A DNA stretch of 6,365 nt from Acidimicrobiia bacterium (lineage in GTDB: Bacteria; Actinomycetota; Acidimicrobiia; Spongiisociales; SHLN01). Every line of letters begins with the position of its first letter. Positions within the stretch are counted from its first letter, which is position 1. Below the pieces are notes generated by a model. It was not told the origin of the DNA, did not search any database, and saw only the letters and a list, made by a program, of their open reading frames with translations. This document shows positions 1 through 4,650 of the stretch, one piece after another. A program made the position numbers and the translations under genes. The DNA lies in the NCBI GenBank assembly GCA_030624805.1, contig JAUXJL010000125.1, positions 1-6,365 of the forward strand. Reading direction: 5' to 3'.

Positions 1-2
1 AG

Positions 3-830
3 ATCGCCCAGGGCAGTGCGGCAGTCGAGGCTGCCAAGGCAGCCGGCGTCGAGCACTACATCTGGTCAACCCTGCCGAACGTTGACGAGATCTCCCATCA
101 CGAATTCAACGTTGCCCATTTCACAAACAAGGCCAGCGTCAACAACGTGGTGGAAGACGCCGATTTCCGACGGTTCACTTTCGTCGAGCCGCCGTTCTAC
201 TACCAGAATCTGATCTCGCCCATGTACGAGGCACACCCGGGGCCCACCGGTGCGTCAACCTGGTCGGGCCTGATGAAGCCGGACGTGCGTGGCATGCACA
301 TGGGCGACATAGCCGAGCTGGGCAACATCGTGGCGGGAGCGTTCGAACAACCAGACTCCGTTGGCAACGGGCAGTATCTGTCGCTGGCCGGCGACCTCAT
401 GAGTTGGGACGACATTGTCGCCACACTCAACAGTCAAGGCCACAACCGGGCCTACACACAGACCACCGATGATCCCTTTGGCATGCGAGACATGTTCGCC
501 TATTTCGAAGCCCACACTTATTTCGGTCCCGATGCGGAAGAGAAGATCGCCCGGGCCAACACCGTTTCGGTCCGACCGCCCACCAGCTTCGCCACGTGGG
601 CCGAAGCCAACATGCCCGTCTCCTATGCGAGTCAATTACCGGTTCTGGCTCCCGGCACCACGCGTTGCGTTTCGTCGGCGCATCGGGTCTACCCTCCCCA
701 TCTGAGGTCCGGCAGAAGAAGCCTGTTGGGGGCGAGCGAAGGAACAATGACCTTGGTATTCACACGAACCAGCGTTCGGAACCTTCGCAGAGCCCATTCG
801 GTGGCCGCTGAGACCGGAAGGTTACGATGA
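3..830 (+). CDS. NmrA/HSCARG-like NAD(P)-binding protein, 5' end missing
   Basis: This is the C-terminal part of an atypical short-chain dehydrogenase/reductase of the NmrA-like family. These proteins bind NAD(P) in a Rossmann fold and often act as redox sensors or reductases. The reading frame is open from base 3, so the start codon and the glycine-rich nucleotide loop lie upstream of the window; 275 residues are visible. Family-like segments, numbered from base 3, are a QGSAAVEAAKAAGVEHYIWS stretch near residues 3-22, VAHFTNKASV near 39-48, FVEPPFYYQN near 60-69, a mid region with GMHMGDIAELG, and a PTSFATWAEANMP segment near 193-205, which is about where relatives end. The remaining 70 or so residues are rich in Arg, Ser and Thr, resemble no domain I know, and may be read-through after loss of a stop codon. 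The TGA at 828-830 overlaps the next gene's ATG. The family call is fairly sure; the substrate is unknown. Confidence 0.75.
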   Translation: MAQGSAAVEAAKAAGVEHYIWSTLPNVDEISHHEFNVAHFTNKASVNNVVEDADFRRFTFVEPPFYYQNLISPMYEAHPGPTGASTWSGLMKPDVRGMHMGDIAELGNIVAGAFEQPDSVGNGQYLSLAGDLMSWDDIVATLNSQGHNRAYTQTTDDPFGMRDMFAYFEAHTYFGPDAEEKIARANTVSVRPPTSFATWAEANMPVSYASQLPVLAPGTTRCVSSAHRVYPPHLRSGRRSLLGASEGTMTLVFTRTSVRNLRRAHSVAAETGRLR

Positions 831-1717
831 CCGATTACGGACGTCCGCTCGAATTTGGAATCTTCCCGATACCAGAGGCGAAGTTGCTTCGGGAAGTGAC
901 CGCCGTCGTACAAGAGGCCGACCGCGTCGGCCTCGACCTGGTCGGCATTCAAGATCACCCGTACCAGAGACGGTTTCTGGACACCTTCTCCCTCATCGCC
1001 GGACTGGCAACTCAAACCAAACGTGTGCGGTTTTTCACGGACGTCGCCAACCTGCCCCTCCGACCTCCAGCCGTACTTGCCAAGACCGCGGCTTCCATCG
1101 ACATATTGAGCGACGGCCGCTTTGAGCTCGGACTCGGCGCCGGCGCCTTCTGGGACGCGATCGAGGGGATGGGCAGACCGCGCCTGACACCAGGCCAAGC
1201 CCTCCGAGCCCTCGAGGAAGCGATCGAGGTCATCCGACTCCTGTGGTCCGACGAGCGTGGGATCCGGTTCGAAGGCGAGCACTACCGTATCGACGGAGTC
1301 CACGCCGGGCCCCAACCCGCCCACGCAATGGAGATCTGGCTCGGTGTTGGCGGCCCGCGCTCCCTCGCGTTGCTTGGAAGATCGGCCGATGGATGGCTTC
1401 CCTCCATACCCCGGATGCCCGTCGCCGGGCTCAACGGACGTCACGCCATAATCGATGAAGCTGCCGAAGGCGCCGGCCGGGACCCGGCCGTCATCCGACG
1501 GTTGGCCAACGTGAACGGCGTCATCACCGACGGCCCAACCGGAGACTTCCTGCGCGGCCCGGCCGAGCAATGGGTCGACCAACTCGCCGGCCTGGCCCTC
1601 GAACACGGCATCGACACCTTCATCCTCTGGCCGGACGGTGACCCCCTCGAGCAGATCCGCAGGTTTGCGGCCCTGGTCCCTGAGGTTCGCGCCGCAGTAG
1701 CCGAGGCACGTTCTTGA
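827..1717 (+). CDS. LLM-class (luciferase-like) flavin/F420-dependent oxidoreductase
   Basis: A complete 296-residue protein of the bacterial luciferase-like monooxygenase superfamily, a cytoplasmic TIM-barrel oxidoreductase using reduced FMN or, commonly in actinobacteria, coenzyme F420. Recognisable segments are EFGIFPIPEA at residues 9-18 (first strand), GLDLVGIQDHPY ending at residue 46, LPLRPPAVLAK at 76-86, LSDGRFELGLGAG at 94-106, a linker with LRALEEAIEVIRLLW, then WLGVGGPRSLALLGRSADGW, which is the usual cofactor-side strand and helix. The length is typical for single-domain members. The ATG at 827 is supported by GGAAGG at 816-821, 5 nt upstream. It overlaps the preceding TGA by 4 bp (ATGA), so the two genes are probably co-transcribed and may be translationally coupled. 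The family assignment is strong. The choice between F420 and FMN, and the substrate, cannot be settled from sequence alone. Confidence 0.9.
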   Translation: MTDYGRPLEFGIFPIPEAKLLREVTAVVQEADRVGLDLVGIQDHPYQRRFLDTFSLIAGLATQTKRVRFFTDVANLPLRPPAVLAKTAASIDILSDGRFELGLGAGAFWDAIEGMGRPRLTPGQALRALEEAIEVIRLLWSDERGIRFEGEHYRIDGVHAGPQPAHAMEIWLGVGGPRSLALLGRSADGWLPSIPRMPVAGLNGRHAIIDEAAEGAGRDPAVIRRLANVNGVITDGPTGDFLRGPAEQWVDQLAGLALEHGIDTFILWPDGDPLEQIRRFAALVPEVRAAVAEARS

Positions 1718-1786
1718 GGACCTGACGGCTACGTTCTCGCGCCCCGCTCATACCGCGGCCTCATATGCGTTGGCAGGTGCGTTGCC

Positions 1787-2005
1787 TCAGCGCAGGCCGA
1801 CCGTGCGGGTCCTCTCGCTTTCGATGTGGACGTAGGCGATCTTGGCGACGGAGATGGCGTATCGCCCGTGTTCGGAGTCTTCTACCCACCGGAGAGACGC
1901 GGCAGATTCGATGGCGGCCTCCAATTCCCTGACAAAGGCGTCGACGTCCTCTACTTCGACGTCCACATCGGTGCCGGTGTCGGCCAATCCAATCCTCACT
2001 TGCAT
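1787..2005 (-). CDS. DUF3107-type small actinobacterial protein
   Basis: A 72-residue acidic protein resembling the DUF3107 family, short proteins of unknown function characteristic of actinobacteria. It begins MQVRIGLADTG, has an acidic central helix (VDAFVRELEAAIESAASLRW) and ends with AISVAKIAYVHIE, matching the family pattern of an initial strand, a helix, and a closing strand with KIAYV. No cysteines, membrane segment or signal peptide are visible. The ATG at 2005 is supported by GGGAG on the minus strand (bases 2011-2015), 5 nt upstream. That site lies in the 14-bp gap after the mrp stop codon, so the gene is almost certainly translated from the mrp transcript. The basis is recognition of the family's shape and key segments, not an alignment. 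No biochemical role is proposed. Confidence 0.75.
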   Translation of the reverse strand: MQVRIGLADTGTDVDVEVEDVDAFVRELEAAIESAASLRWVEDSEHGRYAISVAKIAYVHIESERTRTVGLR

Positions 2006-2019
2006 GCTGGCTCCCGCTT

Positions 2020-3111
2020 CTAGCTAATGATCAATTCCGGATGGGACCGAAGTCGTGGTTTGAGGTTGTCGACTTTTTGTGCAAGGTCTCGAAACGCCGC
2101 GGCGGCCTCGGAGTCCGGAGCAGCCAATTCAACCGGTACTCCCTGATCGGCCCCCTCCCGCATGGCCGGTAGGAGAGGCACCTGGCCGAGCAACGGGACC
2201 TCGAGCTCCTGGGCTAAAAGCCGACCGCCCCCCTCTCCAAACAGCTGGTACTTCTTCCCATCGTCGCCGGTGAACCACGACATGTTCTCCACGACTCCGA
2301 GCACTTCCTGATTGACCTTGTCGGCCATGAGAGCAGCCCGCCTGGCCACCCGCTGGGCCGTTGGCTGGGGAGTCGTCACAAGCACGGCCTGGGCCCGAGG
2401 CAGAAACTGGCTCATAGAGATGGCGATGTCCCCCGTCCCGGGCGGCATGTCGATGAGCAGGTAGTCGAGGTCGCCCCAGTACGTGTCGACGAGGAACTGC
2501 TCGAGTGCTTTATGCAACATGGGGCCTCTCCAAATGACGGCCTGGTCGGGCTGCACGAAATAGTCCATCGAAATGGCGCGCACGCCGTGAGCTTCGGGGG
2601 GCATGATCAACTGGTCGATCACCGTTGGGGAACGTTCGATTCCGAGCATTTTGGGAATGGAGAACCCCCACACGTCGGCGTCGATGACACCAACCGACTT
2701 TCCGTCCCGAGCGAGGGCAACTCCCAAGTTGGTGGTCACCGACGACTTACCAACGCCCCCCTTGCCGCTGGCGATGGTGAGAACCCGGGTTCGGGCCGAG
2801 ATCGTGACCTCACGCGCATCGGACCCACCTTTCAGGGTGGCGGTGAGTTGGGACCGCTCCTCGTCGGTCATCACGGTGAGTTCGACAGCGACCGCGCCGA
2901 CGCCGCTCACTGTCATGGCGGCATCTGTCAGGTCCTGCTTGAGCTTTTCCTCGAGGGGAGTGCCGGCCACGGTGAGGGCGACGACCAGGCGGACCGATCC
3001 ATCGGCATCGACGTCGAGCTGTTTGAGCATGTTGAGATCGGCAATCGACCGGTGAATCTCAGGGTCTTCGACCTGCCCAACGGCGGCTCGAAGCGCAGCT
3101 TCGTCGATCAT
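2020..3111 (-). CDS. mrp: Mrp/ApbC-type P-loop ATPase (Fe-S carrier family), cysteine-free
   Basis: A full-length 363-residue Mrp/NBP35-family ATPase; the family binds ATP and helps assemble or transfer iron-sulfur clusters in the cytoplasm. Residues 3-80 form a DUF59/MIP18-like domain (QVEDPEIHRSIADLNML). The ATPase domain follows: deviant Walker A GKGGVGKSS at 116-124, DADVWGFSIPKMLG at 144-157, WRGPMLHKALEQFL near 194-207, DMPPGTGD at 221-228, TTPQPTAQ at 246-253, and GVVENMSWF at 272-280 followed by FGEGGG. In many homologues a CxxC pair follows ENMS and binds the bridging cluster. Here that place reads TGDDGKKYQ, and the whole protein contains no Cys. I recall similar loss in mycobacterial Mrp proteins. 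The ATG at 3111 has GAGGA (3115-3119) only 3 nt upstream. The gene lies 45 bp after a membrane-protein frame and 14 bp before the DUF3107 gene. Confidence 0.93.
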   Translation of the reverse strand: MIDEAALRAAVGQVEDPEIHRSIADLNMLKQLDVDADGSVRLVVALTVAGTPLEEKLKQDLTDAAMTVSGVGAVAVELTVMTDEERSQLTATLKGGSDAREVTISARTRVLTIASGKGGVGKSSVTTNLGVALARDGKSVGVIDADVWGFSIPKMLGIERSPTVIDQLIMPPEAHGVRAISMDYFVQPDQAVIWRGPMLHKALEQFLVDTYWGDLDYLLIDMPPGTGDIAISMSQFLPRAQAVLVTTPQPTAQRVARRAALMADKVNQEVLGVVENMSWFTGDDGKKYQLFGEGGGRLLAQELEVPLLGQVPLLPAMREGADQGVPVELAAPDSEAAAAFRDLAQKVDNLKPRLRSHPELIIS

Positions 3112-3135
3112 GAGTCCTCATGTGGCGGAGCGGGA

Positions 3136-3141
3136 AGTGTA
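3136..3141 (-). promoter_or_regulatory. Possible internal -10 box just upstream of mrp
   Basis: On the minus strand this reads TACACT inside the 45-bp gap between the membrane-protein stop and mrp. It would give an 18-nt or so leader carrying the GAGGA site, letting mrp be expressed independently of the frameshifted upstream gene. No convincing -35 is present, so this is weak. Confidence 0.25.
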
Positions 3142-3156
3142 CCGGGCCGCCGCCCT

Positions 3157-3574
3157 TTACTTTCGGTCGGAGACGGCAATGTCGAGGGGGCGCCGGCGGT
3201 AAAAAACGAGAGAGGCAGCGATGAGGAGCAGGTCGATCGCCAACGATGGCCTTCCATCAAACCCACCGCAGGAGAAAGGGCCCTCGTCTCCGGGTCGCGC
3301 CACCGCAGACCCGGTTTCTGCGCACGGCCGGTAATTGCGACCGAGAATGCCGATAAAAATGTCCGACTGCGCCAAGGCCGGCCAGCACACCCCAACGATC
3401 TTTCGGATCGGGCGCGTTTCTCATCACGAGCGCAAACAACACCCCAGCCAACGGGAGCACGAAGATCCCAATTGAGGCGGCCGCCACCAGCCCGAATGAC
3501 AACAACCCTCCGGACAACGCGAACAAGAAGAACGCCGGCCAACCCGTCGTTTCCTCGAGGCGCAATGGGGCCAT
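3157..3574 (-). CDS. Small multi-pass membrane protein with an apparent one-base frameshift
   Basis: Two minus-strand frames together read as one coherent protein of about 138 residues. The first frame, from the ATG at 3574, gives two hydrophobic segments (GWPAFFLFALSGGLLSFGLV near residues 11-30, then IGIFVLPLAGVLFALVM near 35-51), a polar RNAPDPKDR loop, and LAGLGAVGHF near 62-71. It then turns Arg-rich and implausible. Removing one T from the T5 run (A5 at 3355-3359 on the plus strand) continues smoothly into IGILGRNYRPCAETGSA, a CGGFDGRPSL motif, a last membrane helix AIDLLLIAASLVFY, and a basic tail RRRPLDIAVSDRK ending in TAA at 3157. I do not recognise the family. The gene precedes mrp by 45 bp on the same strand and probably shares its transcript. 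The break may be a sequencing or assembly error, a recent mutation, or real +1 slippage. Confidence 0.6.
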
Positions 3575-3580
3575 GGATAA

Positions 3581-3586
3581 ATCGTA
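3581..3586 (-). promoter_or_regulatory. -10 box for a leaderless membrane-protein/mrp operon transcript
   Basis: On the minus strand this reads TACGAT, followed by 6 nt and the ATG at 3574. No Shine-Dalgarno is visible, so a leaderless transcript starting at the ATG is the simplest reading. It would serve the membrane-protein gene and probably mrp and the DUF3107 gene. Its -35 zone would fall at or inside the first codons of the divergent VOC gene. Confidence 0.55.
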
Positions 3587-3588
3587 CC

Positions 3589-3594
3589 TAGCAT
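3589..3594 (+). promoter_or_regulatory. -10 box for a leaderless VOC-gene transcript
   Basis: TAGCAT ends exactly 6 nt before the ATG at 3601, so transcription would begin at or beside the A of the start codon. No Shine-Dalgarno precedes this ATG. The expected -35 zone, around 3566-3571, shows no good TTGACA match, which is common in actinobacterial promoters. It lies 2 bp from the opposing -10 box at 3581-3586. Confidence 0.55.
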
Positions 3595-3600
3595 CGAGAC

Positions 3601-3960
3601 ATGACGAACGCTGCCATTGACACAGTCATCCTTTACGCCGACGACCTCGCATCCCTTTCCGGCTTCTATGTGCAGGCCCTGGGAGTCGACCCCGAGGAGG
3701 TCGTTGAAGAGGAAGGACACGTAGGTTTTGACCTCGGAGATATCTACTTCGGCTTCGACCAATCGGACGGATCGCATCAGCGCCCCGGTGCGGTGACCTT
3801 CTGGGTGCGAGTTGACGACCTCGACGCTACCTACCAGCAGTGTCTCGACCTGGGGGCCGACTCTGTCATCGAACCGGTTGATCGACCGTGGGGTGACCGC
3901 TTGGCGGCCGTCAAGGACCCGGAAGGAAACGTCGTCGGCTTCTCCCTTCGCAGGGACTAG
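3601..3960 (+). CDS. VOC-fold (glyoxalase/bleomycin-resistance-like) protein
   Basis: A complete 119-residue protein of the vicinal oxygen chelate superfamily. Two beta-alpha-beta-beta-beta units are visible: AIDTVILYADDLASLSGFYV at residues 5-24 opens the first, and AVTFWVRVDDLDATYQQCLD at 64-83 opens the second. It ends with WGDRLAAVKDPEGNVVGFSL at 97-116, the usual DP-(D/E)-GN hairpin. Metal-dependent members use His/Glu at four sites. Here the first is Thr8, the strand opening unit two carries no His, and the usual Glu after DPEGN is Gly113, so classical glyoxalase I metal chemistry is unlikely. A ligand-binding, sequestering or metal-free role fits better. No Shine-Dalgarno is seen; the ATG sits 6 nt after a TAGCAT box, consistent with a leaderless mRNA. 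Its stop codon overlaps that of the converging acetyltransferase gene. Fold assignment is strong, specific function unknown. Confidence 0.88.
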   Translation: MTNAAIDTVILYADDLASLSGFYVQALGVDPEEVVEEEGHVGFDLGDIYFGFDQSDGSHQRPGAVTFWVRVDDLDATYQQCLDLGADSVIEPVDRPWGDRLAAVKDPEGNVVGFSLRRD

Positions 3961-4553
3961 CCGTCGAGCATTCCAGCAGCGTTTGCCAGAATCTGCTCAC
4001 ACTCAGGGAAGGTCCGGAAGGTCTTGAACGGGATGGGTGGCCGAGGCTCGTCCGGCAAGTCGGCCAGCTGCCGCCACCAGAACTCGACGGTGTGCCAGGC
4101 ACCGAGCTTATAGCCACACGACGGGAACGTGCCCGCCAGGTGGAAACCCATCGACTCGTGGAACTTGCTGCTCGCCTCGTTTGGGACTGTGACGGCTGCA
4201 ACGGCGTTGGCCAGCCCCTGCGCTGCCATTAGGTCGATCAAGGCGGTATACATGGCTCGCCCGATGCCACGCCCCTCATTCCCGTCCTTTACGAACGCGG
4301 TTATCTCGACGTCCCAGTCGTAGGACCGCCGCTCCCGCCACCGGCGGGCGTACACGAAGCTCACGATCTCAGCGTCACGCTCAGCGACGATGAAGGGGTA
4401 GGTCGTCAATGTGCCGTCGATGCGGCGGACGATCTCGTCAACCGACGGCACCTCAGTCTCGAAGGACGTTGCCGACTCGGTCACGGCGGGCGCATAAATG
4501 GCGTGAACCTGACCGGCATCAAAGGCCGTGGCGATTCGAATCCTCGTGGGCAT
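3957..4553 (-). CDS. GNAT N-acetyltransferase, phosphinothricin acetyltransferase (PAT/Bar) type
   Basis: A 198-residue acetyl-CoA-dependent N-acetyltransferase close in pattern to the PAT/Bar group, which acetylates phosphinothricin or, in many chromosomal members, methionine derivatives such as the sulfone and sulfoximine. Motifs in order are IYAPAVTESATSFE at 19-32, PFIVAERD near 53-60, WRERRSYDWDVEIT at 72-85 (Glu83 aligns with the conserved PAT glutamate), the acetyl-CoA loop EGRGIGRAMY at 93-102, VPNEASSKFHESMGF at 123-137, and GYKLGAWHTVEFWW at 147-160. About 35 further residues, rich in Pro and Phe, close the protein. The frame stays open to an ATG at 4682, but that would run into acnA and add 43 non-family residues. 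The ATG at 4553 begins right before the fold and sits 6 nt after a TACGAT box. The native substrate is an inference from family only. Confidence 0.9.
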   Translation of the reverse strand: MPTRIRIATAFDAGQVHAIYAPAVTESATSFETEVPSVDEIVRRIDGTLTTYPFIVAERDAEIVSFVYARRWRERRSYDWDVEITAFVKDGNEGRGIGRAMYTALIDLMAAQGLANAVAAVTVPNEASSKFHESMGFHLAGTFPSCGYKLGAWHTVEFWWRQLADLPDEPRPPIPFKTFRTFPECEQILANAAGMLDG

Positions 4554-4559
4554 CGGGCG

Positions 4560-4565
4560 ATCGTA
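4560..4565 (-). promoter_or_regulatory. -10 box for a leaderless acetyltransferase transcript
   Basis: On the minus strand this reads TACGAT, followed by 6 nt and the ATG at 4553: the same hexamer and spacing as the box at 3581-3586. No Shine-Dalgarno precedes the ATG. It supports 4553 rather than the farther ATG at 4682 as the start of the acetyltransferase gene. Confidence 0.55.
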
Positions 4566-4616
4566 GAGCCGGACCGTGGTGGGAATCAACCCCGGAGACG
4601 TTGACGGACATCCCGG

Positions 4617-4622
4617 TAGGCT
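4617..4622 (+). promoter_or_regulatory. Possible -10 box of the acnA promoter
   Basis: TAGGCT fits TANNNT and would start transcription near 4629, giving a leader of about 22 nt that includes the GAGGAG site. No matching -35 is seen at 16-18 bp. A TTGACG at 4601-4606 is only 10 bp upstream, too close to pair with it. Weak, offered as the best candidate in the 97-bp divergent gap. Confidence 0.3.
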
Positions 4623-4637
4623 GGAGCCGAGTCGCTC

Positions 4638-4643
4638 GAGGAG
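4638..4643 (+). promoter_or_regulatory. Ribosome binding site of acnA
   Basis: GAGGAG lies 7 nt before the ATG at 4651. It is the strongest Shine-Dalgarno in the window and fixes the acnA start, in contrast to the leaderless-looking starts of three neighbouring genes. Confidence 0.85.
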
Positions 4644-4650
4644 ATTTGCC

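Noticed and set aside
689..1606. 305-codon open frame on the minus strand
   Set aside because: It is antisense to the luciferase-like oxidoreductase, which has clear family motifs in the plus frame. No domain is visible in the minus product.
1718..1786. Possible bidirectional terminator between converging genes
   Set aside because: Only a 4-bp GGCA/TGCC stem around 1772-1786 was seen, with no T-run on either side. This is too weak to call.
3108..3542. 144-codon minus-strand frame whose TGA overlaps the mrp ATG
   Set aside because: The ATGA overlap is tempting as a coupled gene, but the product is Arg/Ser/Pro-rich without structure. The other two frames over the same bases join into a coherent membrane protein.
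2512..3591. 359-codon open frame on the plus strand
   Set aside because: It is antisense to mrp and the membrane-protein gene. Its composition (Gly/Asp/His-rich, then Arg/Pro-rich) has no family signature, while the minus frames carry Walker motifs and membrane helices.
4601..4606. TTGACG as a -35 box for acnA
   Set aside because: The only TANNNT nearby begins 10 bp after it, and the hexamer at the proper 17-bp spacing is GAGCCG, which is not a -10.
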